From the NCBI RefSeq assembly GCF_001279525.1, contig NZ_LGDY01000147.1:1-64000 (forward strand): a stretch of DNA of 64,000 nucleotides. The letters are read 5' to 3'. A program made the position numbers and the translations under genes. The notes under the pieces are model-generated. The model did not search any database, had not been told where the DNA came from, and worked only from the letters and a program-made list of their open reading frames with translations. This DNA comes from Nocardia sp. NRRL S-836 (GTDB taxonomy: Bacteria; Actinomycetota; Actinomycetes; Mycobacteriales; Pseudonocardiaceae). Positions 26,464 to 34,267 of this stretch are shown piece after piece; position 1 is the stretch's first letter; every line of letters begins with the position of its first letter.

Positions 26464-26540
26464 CACCTTCACTACCCTTCGCTGGTCGTCTCCGGCACCT
26501 GGGGGTTCGGAGGCACTGAGCCTGGGGGGCTTGTTCTGCC

Positions 26541-27434
26541 ATGCGCGTTGACATCAACGTGCTGCAGCCCGCGGATTCTCCGCGCCTTGGTGGCTGCAGC
26601 GAGGAGTTCGTCCATTCTCTCGCGTCCTCGGACGCGCCGATCCCGCCGGTCGTCGTGCACCGGCCCACCATGAGGATCGTCGACGGCGCGCACCGCGTCC
26701 GGGCGGCCGCACTGCGCGGCTGCCGCGCGGTGGACGTCGAGTACGTCGACGGGACGGCCGAGGACGCGTTCGTCCTGTCCGTCGAGCTGAACCTGGCCAC
26801 GCTGTCGACGGCCGACCGGGAGGCCGCGGCCCGGCGGGTGCTGCGGTCGCACCCGCGCTGGTCCGACCGCTCGATCGCGGCCGCCACCGGCCTCGCGGCC
26901 AAGTCCGTCGGCGTGCTGCGCAGAGCCGTCGGTGGCCAGGCGGCGAGCCGGATCGGCCGTGACGGCAAGGTCAGGCCGGTCAACAGCGCGGCCGGCCGCC
27001 GCCTCGCCGGGCAGCTGATCCAGGACCGGCCCACCGCGTCGTTGCGTGACGTCGCCCGCGCCGCCGGGGTGTCACCGGGCACCGTGCGGGACGTGCGGCG
27101 GCGGCTCAGCCAGGGCCTGGACCCGGTGCCGGAACGCATGCGGGCCGCCGAACGGTCCGAGGCCGCGCTGCCGCAGGCGCGCACCGAGGTGCGGGTACCG
27201 GGCACGACCCTGCCGATCCTGCGCCGCGACCCGTCGCTGCGGTTCAGCGAGCACGGCCGGCTGGTGCTGCGCTGGCTCGAAGCGCACGCCGTGTCGCCGG
27301 GGGAGTGGGTCGCGGTCGTGGACGGGATGCCGTCGCACTGCCGGGAGCTGGTCGCGGACCTGGCCCGCGGCTGCGCGGAGGCGTGGACCGAGATGGCCGA
27401 CGCCCTGGAACGCGAGAACCGCGCCGTCGGGTAG
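26541..27434 (+). CDS. StrR-like ParB-domain transcriptional regulator
   Basis: 297 residues. Residues ~5-95 form a ParB/Srx-like domain: VLQPADSPRLGG, PPVVVHRPTMRIVDGAHRVR and EDAFVLSVELNLATLSTADR. Two helix-turn-helix motifs follow (RSIAAATGLAAKSVGVLRRA and SLRDVARAAGVSPGTVRDVR). RIGRDGKVRPVNSAAGRR is shared with StrR, TeiR and similar activators of aminoglycoside and glycopeptide clusters, rather than with chromosome-partition ParB. No biosynthetic cluster is visible in this window, so the target is unknown; it may act elsewhere or on the adjacent genes. Confidence 0.82.
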   Translation: MRVDINVLQPADSPRLGGCSEEFVHSLASSDAPIPPVVVHRPTMRIVDGAHRVRAAALRGCRAVDVEYVDGTAEDAFVLSVELNLATLSTADREAAARRVLRSHPRWSDRSIAAATGLAAKSVGVLRRAVGGQAASRIGRDGKVRPVNSAAGRRLAGQLIQDRPTASLRDVARAAGVSPGTVRDVRRRLSQGLDPVPERMRAAERSEAALPQARTEVRVPGTTLPILRRDPSLRFSEHGRLVLRWLEAHAVSPGEWVAVVDGMPSHCRELVADLARGCAEAWTEMADALERENRAVG

Positions 27435-27448
27435 CCGCGTCCGCGAGC

Positions 27449-27491
27449 ACCGCCGTCCTGTCCGCGGCTGTCGGACAGGACGGCGGTCTTG
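27449..27491 (+). terminator. Terminator after the StrR-like gene
   Basis: A 16-base perfect stem, ACCGCCGTCCTGTCCG / CGGACAGGACGGCGGT, with a seven-base loop, followed by CTTG. It begins 14 bases after the stop codon. Confidence 0.8.
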
Positions 27492-27632
27492 CCGGGCCGA
27501 GGCCCGGCTGCGGACGGCGACCCCGTCGGGACGCGCCGATTCGTCCGGATTCGGGAGCGGCCGCCCGTACGATCACGGCGAGGACGGAGCGCTGGGCCGG
27601 GACTCCGGCTCCGGCGCGGGGGAGGAGTCGGA

Positions 27633-28076
27633 GTGTTCGGTTTCAAGAAGAAGAAGAAGCTCGACGATCTGATGGCTCAGCTCAGGCCCGACCTGAGCCG
27701 GGAGTCGCTCGGCGTCGGGCCCGCCTTCCCCGGCGTCGCCCCGAACCCGCTCCTGAGCGGTGACGCGAGGAAGCGCAACGCGGAACTGCGCACGGGGGCG
27801 CTCGCTCTCGGCGTTCTCGTCGACTGGCGGGAGGTCAACAGCAATCCGCGCGTGATCCTGATGTTCGACGTGGAGACCGCCGACGGCGTCTCGTTCCGCG
27901 GTGTCGCGGACGAGGACCTCACGTTCACCGAGCTCACCCGGCTCGCCCCGGGACAGACGTTGCCCGTGCGCTACCGGCCGGCCGTCATGGACCACTACGT
28001 CGCCCTTGCCAGGGACGCGGACCCCGCCGGGGTGCGGCAGCTCTCCGACAGGATCGCGAGCCGCAAGCGGACCTGA
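27633..28076 (+). CDS. Hypothetical protein with basic N-terminus
   Basis: 147 residues from GTG 27633, with GGGGGAGGAG well placed upstream. The N-terminus is a short Phe/Lys-rich patch (FGFKKKKKLDDLMAQLR). A ~60-residue beta-rich part follows: ALGVLVDWREVNSNPRVILM, SFRGVADEDLTF and LPVRYRPAVMDHYVAL. This resembles the small beta-barrel proteins of actinomycetes that begin with FGLFKKK-like tags, but I cannot assign a family. No signal peptide. The IS element begins ten bases after its stop, so the gene itself is intact. Confidence 0.6.
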   Translation: MFGFKKKKKLDDLMAQLRPDLSRESLGVGPAFPGVAPNPLLSGDARKRNAELRTGALALGVLVDWREVNSNPRVILMFDVETADGVSFRGVADEDLTFTELTRLAPGQTLPVRYRPAVMDHYVALARDADPAGVRQLSDRIASRKRT

Positions 28077-28085
28077 TCCGAGGCC

Positions 28086-29031
28086 CTAGAGCCTGTCCTC
28101 AAAGCCAGAGGGTGAGGGTGGCCAGGTCGATCATGGCTTGGTAGGACAGGGCGGTCTTGTCGTAGCGGGTGGCGATCGCGCGGAACTGCTTGAGCCGGTT
28201 GAAGCAGCGTTCGAGACGTTGCGGCGCTTGTAGATCACCGGATCAAATGCGGGTGGCCGGCCACCCGCCTGGCCCCGGCGGGTGCGATTGGCGCGTTGGT
28301 CGCGGCGTTCGGGGATGGTGGCCCGGATGCCGCGGCGGCGCAGGTGAGCGCGGATGGACTTGCTGGAGTAGCCCTTGTCCGCGATCACCCGCGCCGGCCG
28401 CGTCGCGAGCCGGCCCGGCCGTGCGGGCGGGAACCACACGCCCGCCAGCACAGTGTCGAACATGGTGCAGTCGTTGGTGTTCCCGCCGGTCAGGACGGCC
28501 GTGAGCGGTCGGCCATGTCCATCACAGGCGAGGTGGATCTTGGTCGAGAGGCCGCCGCGGGACCGGCCGATAGCATGATCATCTGGTTCGGTCTGCCCGC
28601 CACACGACCCGCTCGCCCCCTGTGTGCGCAGGCGTGCGGCGGCGGGCACCAGCCGCGTGCTGATGGGCACGCACGATGCTGGAGTCGACCGAGACCTCAC
28701 GATCGAGTTCGTCGATCGCCTCCGCGATCACCCGCACCTTCGACACCAACATGGTCAGAGTGCCGTTGCGTGACCAGCGCCAGAACCGGTTGTACACCGT
28801 CTTCCACGGCCCGTACCGCTCCGGCAGATCACGCCACGACACCCCGGTCTTGGCCTTGAACAACATCCCGTTGATCACACGCCGGTCATCCACCCGAGGA
28901 CGACCCATCGCACCCGACACCGGCAACAACGGCTCAACCACACGCCACTGCTCATCAGTCAGCTCATGCCTGCGCACCACGACACAAGATCAAAACACTT
29001 CAGAGCAACCGGCTTTGAGGACGGGCCCTAG
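28086..29031 (-). mobile_element. IS5-family (IS427-group-like) insertion sequence, degenerate
   Basis: About 0.94 kb, bounded by the same tetranucleotide CTAG at 28086-28089 and 29028-29031. Inside are imperfect terminal inverted repeats: left AGCCTGTCCTCAAAGCC, right (reverse strand) GGCCCGTCCTCAAAGCC, 15 of 17 identical. It carries one transposase gene on the minus strand, broken by frameshifts. The right-hand CTAG supplies the TAG stop codon of the XRE-TPR regulator gene. Family assigned from the transposase sequence and terminal features. Confidence 0.85.
28099..28980 (-). pseudogene. IS5-family transposase, frameshifted
   Basis: Read from GTG 28980 down to a TGA at 28099. The first part (RRHELTDEQWRVVEPLLP, then GVSWRDLPERYGPW and the first catalytic Asp in VSVDSSIVRAHQH) stops near 28579. 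The second part (IGRSRGGLSTKIHLACDGHG, second Asp in VIADKGYSSKSI) is in another frame; a shift here can be programmed in this IS group. At about 28211-28217 one base is missing from the codons for RNVVERCFNRL, so the third catalytic residue, Glu, and the end (ALSYQAMIDLATLTLWL) are in yet another frame. This second break should inactivate the enzyme. Confidence 0.85.
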
Positions 29032-30134
29032 CCCGCGAAGAGGATCTCGCTGATCTCACCCGCCAGCTCACGGCCCACCGCGGGCCGTGAGCGGGTGAGC
29101 AGGTTGCTGAACGCCGTCAGGTCGATGTGCACGGTCGCCGACTGCACCTGCCGCACGTCGTCCAGCAGGCCCGCCACGAGCTCGCACGCGTGCTCCAGGT
29201 CGCCCGCCGCGGCGTGGGCCAGCGCCCGGCGCAGCCCGAACCGGGTGCGGGCGCGCAACGCCGCCGGGGCGATCAGCGGCAGCTGCAGGTCGAGGATCGC
29301 CGCGGCCTCGGCGTGGCGGCCCAGGTCGTGGAACGACCACGCCGTCGTGATGGCGACCTGGTCGTCCAGGCTCGTCGAGCCGTACCGCACGTCGCCGGCC
29401 CGTTGCTGCAGCAGCAACGCGCGCTCCAGTGCCTCCTCGCACAGCTTGCCGGCACCGGCGAGCGCGTAGCCCTGCGCCTCCCGCAGCGCCGCCGCGGCCT
29501 GCACCGACGGCGACCGCGAGCGGCCGGCCTTGCGCGCGCGTTCCACCGTGGCGCGCGCGTCTCCGCGGTACAGGGCGAACTCCGCGGACCGCACCTGTGC
29601 GAAGGCTTCCAGCTCCCGGTCACCGCCCTTGGCCGCGTACTGCACCGCGCGGCGGGTGAACTCGGCCGCCGCCGCCTCGTCGCCGTTCTCCTGCTCCATC
29701 CAGCCCGCGTACTCGGCGTACCGCGCGGCGAGCAGCCACAGGCCCTGGCTGAGCACGGGGTCGTCGGCGGAGCGCGCCATCGTGCTCAGCGTGTCCACCT
29801 GCGGCCGCAGCGAGGGCAGCACGGCGCTGGGGGCGGAGCGGTGGCCGAGCATCCGGAAGTTGCCGAACATGACGTCGAACGTCATCAGCACCGTGTCGTC
29901 GCTCTGGATCGGACGTGCCGGTGCGTCGGCGAGCGCCATCAACCGGCCGTCCGCCCGCAGGACGTCCTCGAACACCCGCGCCATCTTGGCGGTCGGGCGG
30001 ACCTGGCCGTTCTCGATCTTGCTGAGGTACCCCTTGCTGTAGCGGACCTGTTCGGCGAGTCTGGTCAGCGACAGTCCGCGCTCGGTGCGCAGCCGGCGCA
30101 CCTCCTGTGCGAACGTGGGCGACACCTGGCTCAC
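29028..30134 (-). CDS. XRE-type HTH regulator with TPR-like C-terminal domain
   Basis: 368 residues from GTG 30134; a GTG at 30125 is equally possible. Residues ~8-60 form a Cro/CI-type helix-turn-helix (LRTERGLSLTRLAEQVRYSK, GYLSKIENGQVRPTAKMARV). The rest is helical TPR-like repeats of about 35 residues (LSQGLWLLAARYAEYAGWME, ALREAQGYALAGAGKLCEEA), as in actinomycete signalling regulators that bind peptides or proteins. Its stop codon TAG is part of the CTAG at the border of the IS element. Divergent from the NUDIX gene; three TTGAC[C/G]AT repeats lie between them. Confidence 0.85.
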   Translation of the reverse strand: MSQVSPTFAQEVRRLRTERGLSLTRLAEQVRYSKGYLSKIENGQVRPTAKMARVFEDVLRADGRLMALADAPARPIQSDDTVLMTFDVMFGNFRMLGHRSAPSAVLPSLRPQVDTLSTMARSADDPVLSQGLWLLAARYAEYAGWMEQENGDEAAAAEFTRRAVQYAAKGGDRELEAFAQVRSAEFALYRGDARATVERARKAGRSRSPSVQAAAALREAQGYALAGAGKLCEEALERALLLQQRAGDVRYGSTSLDDQVAITTAWSFHDLGRHAEAAAILDLQLPLIAPAALRARTRFGLRRALAHAAAGDLEHACELVAGLLDDVRQVQSATVHIDLTAFSNLLTRSRPAVGRELAGEISEILFAG

Positions 30135-30189
30135 CCCCTCCCCGCCAGTGTGTCGGCCGTCAAACCTCGCCGTAGCGAATGTCCACGAA

Positions 30190-30238
30190 TTGACCATTCT
30201 TTGACGATCAACTGGGCGTATCTGGAACGGTTGACGAT
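30190..30238. promoter_or_regulatory. Phased TTGACSAT repeats between XRE regulator and NUDIX genes
   Basis: TTGACCAT (30190), TTGACGAT (30201) and TTGACGAT (30231) are spaced 11 and 30 bases, close to one and three helical turns, on the same strand. They are candidate binding sites for the divergent XRE regulator, though they also resemble -35 boxes. A related TTGACC plus two TGACGAT words at 11-base spacing occurs at 50410-50433. Confidence 0.4.
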
Positions 30239-30253
30239 GGTTCCATGTGAGTC

Positions 30254-30838
30254 ATGGCTACGACGTGTTCCGACTCCTCTTCGGCTGGTGTGGTGATGGT
30301 CTGGCAGCGTTTGGCCACCAACGTGGTGCACAGCTCGCGGTGGTTCGAGGTCCGAAGCGACGACGTCGTGAGACCGGATGGCGGACACGGCGTCTACACG
30401 CACGTGGTGGCGCCCGCGTCGGTGACGGTCCTGGCGATCCGCGACGACGACCAGGTCGTGCTGACCAGACAGTGGATCTACACCCACAACGGCACGCAGT
30501 GGCGACTACCCGGCGGTGCCGTGGACGCGGCGGACGCGGGCCCCGCCGAGGCGGCCGTGCGCGAGCTCGCCGAGGAGACCGGCCTGCGGGCCGCGAACTG
30601 GGAGCAGCTGGGCCAGATCCACGGCGCTGACAGCCTGAGCAACCACGTCGACCACATCTTCCTCGCCACCGGGCTCACCCAGGGCGAGGCCGCGCTGGAG
30701 CCGGGGGAGTCGGACCTGCGGGTGCGCACGATCCCGTTCCGCCACGTGGTGGAGCTGGTCCAGCAGGGCATGCTCCCGCACGCGGGCAGCTCGCACGCGG
30801 TGCTCGTGATGGCGCTGCGGCGCGCCACCGCAGGCTAG
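30254..30838 (+). CDS. NUDIX hydrolase
   Basis: 194 residues from ATG 30254 (ATG 30296 is possible). The Nudix box is recognisable as PGGAVDAADAGPAEAAVREL followed by AEETGL. It has one residue more than GX5EX7REUXEEXGU, and Asp where the first Glu is usual, so metal binding may be altered. RWFEVRSDDVVRPDG before it and DHIFLATGLTQGEAALEPGE after it fit ADP-ribose/NDP-sugar pyrophosphatase-type members. Divergent from the XRE-TPR regulator and probably controlled by it. A terminator follows. Confidence 0.82.
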   Translation: MATTCSDSSSAGVVMVWQRLATNVVHSSRWFEVRSDDVVRPDGGHGVYTHVVAPASVTVLAIRDDDQVVLTRQWIYTHNGTQWRLPGGAVDAADAGPAEAAVRELAEETGLRAANWEQLGQIHGADSLSNHVDHIFLATGLTQGEAALEPGESDLRVRTIPFRHVVELVQQGMLPHAGSSHAVLVMALRRATAG

Positions 30839-30880
30839 GGTTCCCTGTTTCCTGATTCGGCAGGAAACAGGAAACCCGTT
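30839..30880 (+). terminator. Terminator after the NUDIX gene
   Basis: GGTTCCCTGTTTCCTG and CAGGAAACAGGAAACC form a stem of about 15 pairs with one bulge, around an ATTCGG loop, starting right at the stop codon. No long T run follows, but the arms are unusually A/T-containing for this genome. Confidence 0.6.
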
Positions 30881-30963
30881 CTCATTCGATTGGCTCGGTC
30901 GCATTCTTGTTTCACACGAGAACGTCAGACCGAAGTCAGTCAGAATGAGAAGGTGAATTCTCG

Positions 30964-31065
30964 ATGAGAGTCCTCTGCTCACTCGCCACCATGGTGAAGG
31001 TGGCCGCGATCTGCCTGTTGGTCGGATTCGCGGTCGGAAGTGTCCTCGCTGTCTCGGTGATCTGA
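30964..31065 (+). CDS. Small hydrophobic protein (33 aa)
   Basis: ATG 30964 to TGA 31065 encodes 33 residues: a short head (MRVLCSLATMVKVAA) and one hydrophobic helix (CLLVGFAVGSVLAVSVI). GAGAAGG lies upstream at a somewhat long distance. A single-span membrane micro-protein is the simplest reading. It is followed by another small ORF with a strong ribosome-binding site and faces the gene of unknown function at 31169. No family recognised. Confidence 0.4.
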   Translation: MRVLCSLATMVKVAAICLLVGFAVGSVLAVSVI

Positions 31066-31115
31066 CCCGTCTTCGATCTGCGGTTCTCCCTTGCCGAAAC
31101 AGGGAGGTGGAAACC

Positions 31116-31172
31116 GTGGAACCGCATTTCTTCGTTCAGCTCCTGTCCGTTCTGCTGGCCGCGCTGGTCTAG
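31116..31172 (+). CDS. Very small hydrophobic peptide (18 aa)
   Basis: GTG 31116 to TAG 31172 encodes MEPHFFVQLLSVLLAALV. The ribosome-binding site is strong (AGGGAGG, seven bases before GTG), better than for many real genes in the window. The stop overlaps the end of the convergent 321-residue gene by four bases. It may be a membrane-active peptide or leader; it may also be chance. Confidence 0.35.
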   Translation: MEPHFFVQLLSVLLAALV

Positions 31173-32134
31173 GCCCGCGGCCGTGGCGCCCACTGCACGC
31201 CGTAACCACGGCCCTGACGAGGGTGTGAGAACTCCACGTCGATCTCACCGATCTCGTCCACGGGCAGTTTTCCTGGCCACGGCGTCAGGTCGTCGGTGTC
31301 GCGCGCCAACGCCTCTTCGACGCGCCACACCGAGTCGGGCAGGTCGTTCCGGTCGAACCGCACCCGGAGCCGGAACGACTCGCACATGCGCTCCGGCCAG
31401 AACACGTAGGTCGGACGCATCAACTGTCCCCGCGGCACCCTCACCTCCAGCGCGAACTGGTGCGTTTGCCCTGTGTTGAGGGGTCGGGGCAAACGCAGCT
31501 TCATGAGGAACCGCCGCGGGGACGGCCGTGCGTGGCCGATGAGCTCGACGCCGTGCAACACCTCGATGTCCAGGTCGCCCGGTGCGCCCTCGGGGGTCGG
31601 GGAGGGGATCGTGATGGACCACGCGATCTCGTTCACGCCGTCGGTGTCGGCCACGACGGTCCGGCGCTCCGTGCACGAGGGCGTCGGGCCGTCGAGCTTC
31701 AGCAGCGCGTCGAACTCCTTGACGTGCCACAGTTCGGACGGTGCCAGGTGCACCGTCGTCGGGGCCGGCTGCAGCGCCACCTCCACGAGGCGCTGCAGTC
31801 CGGACTCCATCCGCCTGCGCACCGTGCGCGCGCCGCGGTCCTGCTGGCGGGCGAGCCATTCGATGCGTTCGTTGAGGAACCGGTACTGCGCGTCCTCGTG
31901 CATGCCGAGCGGCGCCAGAACGGCGTTGCGGACCTCCACCGGGAAACCGCGGGTGGCGTTCGTGACCCAGTCGCGCAGTTTCGTGCGCACGGCTTCCGCG
32001 CCATCTGTTTCCGCGATGCCGCACACCTGGCGCAGCGCCGGACCGACGTGCAGGTCGATTCCGGGAGTCTGCACACCGCGCCCGCGGCACAACGTGCGCA
32101 ATTCTTCCATCAGCTGCTCGGGTGAGACAGACAT
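31169..32134 (-). CDS. Hypothetical protein, actinomycete-specific family
   Basis: 321 residues from ATG 32134, with GGAGG five bases upstream. The N-terminal ~110 residues are helical (MEELRTLCRGRGVQTPGIDL, DAQYRFLNERIEWLARQQDR) and contain a RTVRRRMESGLQRLVEVA segment, a layout I associate with many uncharacterised actinomycete proteins. The C-terminal ~190 residues are beta-rich (RRTVVADTDGVNEIAWSITI, YVFWPERMCESFRLRVRFDR, GYGVQWAPRPRA). No signal peptide or membrane span. Function unknown; the two micro-ORFs at its 3' end may be linked to it. Confidence 0.7.
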   Translation of the reverse strand: MSVSPEQLMEELRTLCRGRGVQTPGIDLHVGPALRQVCGIAETDGAEAVRTKLRDWVTNATRGFPVEVRNAVLAPLGMHEDAQYRFLNERIEWLARQQDRGARTVRRRMESGLQRLVEVALQPAPTTVHLAPSELWHVKEFDALLKLDGPTPSCTERRTVVADTDGVNEIAWSITIPSPTPEGAPGDLDIEVLHGVELIGHARPSPRRFLMKLRLPRPLNTGQTHQFALEVRVPRGQLMRPTYVFWPERMCESFRLRVRFDRNDLPDSVWRVEEALARDTDDLTPWPGKLPVDEIGEIDVEFSHPRQGRGYGVQWAPRPRA

Positions 32135-32381
32135 CCATCCTCCGCCTGGGATTTCAGTACGCCGGGCATGTCGGGCACACCTGCTCCGGCGTTACCACGG
32201 ACGCACCCATCCGGGTGAATGTGAATATCGGCGGTCAATGCAGTGGTACTCCACCGTACGCCCACCGCCACCGCCCGCCGAACGACTGATGTCCCGACCT
32301 TCCGATCACGGTAACGTGCTGGTCACGGGCCCGGACTGCACCTCCTGTCCGGGCATCCCTGCCGATGTGGAGGTTTCTTTC

Positions 32382-34208
32382 GTGCTGCGCACAATTCTGT
32401 CAGCCGTATCGGCGTTCGCGCTGATCAGCGGCGCGACCCCGGCGGTGGCCGCACCGGTCGAGGGCGCATATCTGCTCCAGTTCCGCGACACGTTGTCCGA
32501 CGCGCAACGCCACCAGCTCAAAGGCCTCGGCGTCCGGCTCGGCGCGTTCGTGGAGAACGGCACCTACGTCGCACGGATGAAGGACACCGCGCGCGTGTCG
32601 CGGTTGAACTACGTGCGAGGCGTGCACCCGTTCGAGGCCCAGCCCAAGGTCATGGCGCTGTCCGGCGCCGCCGCGTACCTGATCACCCTGGTCGAGCAGA
32701 ACGCCGACGACCAGGCGGCTGTGGCCGACGCGCTGAAGGCGCTCGGCGCGCGGGTCGACACGATCTCGGCCAGCCGCGAGCACATCCTCGCCGTCCTGGA
32801 CGCGGGCCAGGCCGCCAAGGTCGCGAAGCTGCCCGCCGTGCTCGCCGTCGACCCGGTGTCCGCGCCGGAGACCGACATGGCGATCTCGCGCGAGTCGTCC
32901 GGTGCCAACTACGTCGAGTCGGTCGGCGGCTACCGCGGCCAGGGCGTGCGCGGCGAGGTGATGGACGGCGGCCTGCGCGCCACGCACCAGGAGTTCCGCG
33001 CCAAGCCGCCGGTGCTGCACACCGCCAACTCCACGAACAACTCGCACGGCACGTCCACCTACGGGCAGATCTTCGCCTCCGGTGTGTCGGCGCCGCAGCG
33101 CGGTGTGCTGCCGGAGGGCCAGGGCATCTTCGCCGTCTACAACACCGGCGACCGCTACGCGCACACCGCGCAGCTGGTCGACCCGGCGGGCCAGTACCGG
33201 GCGGTGTTCCAGAGCAACAGCTGGGGCGACTCGCTCACCACGGCCTACACGTCGGTCTCGCAGCAGATGGACCGGATCGTGTTCGACCACGACATCCTGA
33301 TCTGCCAGTCGCAGAGCAACGCAGGCACCCGCAGCTCCCGTCCGCAGGCGTGGGCGAAGAACGTGCTCTCGGTCGGCGGCCACTACCACTACAACACCGC
33401 CTCGCGCGCGGACGACAGGTGGAACAGCGGGGCGTCCATCGGACCGGCCGCCGACGGCCGCATCAAGCCGGAGCTGTCGAACTTCTACGACCGCATCGAC
33501 ACCACGTCGTCCACCTCGGACACCTCGTACACCGCGTCGTTCGGCGGCACGTCCGGCGCCACGCCGATCACCTGCGGCAACGCCGGCCTGCTGTTCCAGA
33601 TGTGGGCCGACGGCGTGTTCGACGGCGGCCCCGGCAAGGGCCGTGACGTGTTCACCGCGCGCCCGCACGCGGCGACCGCCAAGGCGTTGCTGGTCAACAC
33701 CGCCGACCAGCACCCGTTCTCCGGCACCGCGCACGACCAGACCCGCACCCACCAGGGCTGGGGCACCGTGTCGGTGCGCAACCTCTACGACCGCGCGAAG
33801 GCCGGCGGCTGGAAGCTGCCCGTCCTGGTCAACGAGACCGACCTGGTCACGACCGGCCAGTCGCGCAAGTACGCGGTGACCTCCACCGGCCAGACGCCGC
33901 TGCGCGCCACGCTCGCCTACACCGACCCGGCCGGCTCGCCGACCGCGGCCAAGGCGACCGTGAACGACCTGACCCTGAAGGTCACCGCGCCCGACGGCAC
34001 CGTCTACTACGGCAACAACGGCCTGCTGGCCGGCAACTGGTCCACGCCCGGCGGCAGCGCGAACACCGTCGACACCGTGGAGAACGTCCTCGTCCAGGCA
34101 CCCGCCGCGGGCACCTGGACCGTCGAGGTGATCGCGACCGCGGTCAACGTCGACGGCCACCGCGAGACCACCGCGACCGACGCCGACTACGCCCTGGTCG
34201 TCTCCTAG
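32382..34208 (+). CDS. Secreted S8-family serine peptidase (subtilase)
   Basis: 608 residues from GTG 32382, chosen because GGAGG lies eight bases upstream and a normal signal peptide then follows (LRTILSAVSAFALISGATPA, cut after AVA). An inhibitor-like prosegment (~25-160) precedes the catalytic domain. Triad: Asp in GEVMDGGLRATH, His in NSHGTSTYGQIF, Ser in GGTSGATPITCG (the usual GTSMATP is GTSGATP here). Oxyanion region VFQSNSWGDS. A C-terminal beta-sandwich (P-domain-like, TLKVTAPDGTVYYGNNGL) ends the protein. It degrades proteins outside the cell; a terminator follows. Confidence 0.9.
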   Translation: MLRTILSAVSAFALISGATPAVAAPVEGAYLLQFRDTLSDAQRHQLKGLGVRLGAFVENGTYVARMKDTARVSRLNYVRGVHPFEAQPKVMALSGAAAYLITLVEQNADDQAAVADALKALGARVDTISASREHILAVLDAGQAAKVAKLPAVLAVDPVSAPETDMAISRESSGANYVESVGGYRGQGVRGEVMDGGLRATHQEFRAKPPVLHTANSTNNSHGTSTYGQIFASGVSAPQRGVLPEGQGIFAVYNTGDRYAHTAQLVDPAGQYRAVFQSNSWGDSLTTAYTSVSQQMDRIVFDHDILICQSQSNAGTRSSRPQAWAKNVLSVGGHYHYNTASRADDRWNSGASIGPAADGRIKPELSNFYDRIDTTSSTSDTSYTASFGGTSGATPITCGNAGLLFQMWADGVFDGGPGKGRDVFTARPHAATAKALLVNTADQHPFSGTAHDQTRTHQGWGTVSVRNLYDRAKAGGWKLPVLVNETDLVTTGQSRKYAVTSTGQTPLRATLAYTDPAGSPTAAKATVNDLTLKVTAPDGTVYYGNNGLLAGNWSTPGGSANTVDTVENVLVQAPAAGTWTVEVIATAVNVDGHRETTATDADYALVVS

Positions 34209-34215
34209 GACCGCA

Positions 34216-34260
34216 CGCGGGGCCCTTTCGTCCGCTCCAAGCGGACGAAAGCTCCCCGCG
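34216..34260. terminator. Terminator between the subtilase and YciO-type genes
   Basis: CGCGGGG...CTTTCGTCCGC and GCGGACGAAAG...CCCCGCG form a ~18-pair stem with a small internal bulge and a TCCAA loop. It lies between two convergent genes and can serve both. Confidence 0.7.
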
Positions 34261-34267
34261 TGGCAGG

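Noticed and set aside
26541..27434. Chromosome-partition ParB
   Set aside because: No parA or gidB neighbours and no parS seen. The RIGRDGKVRP motif and layout fit StrR-like regulators instead.
28579..28700. Treating the transposase as active by programmed frameshift alone
   Set aside because: A programmed shift could join the first two parts, but the missing base in the RNVVERCF codons near 28211-28217 separately removes the catalytic Glu and the C-terminus.
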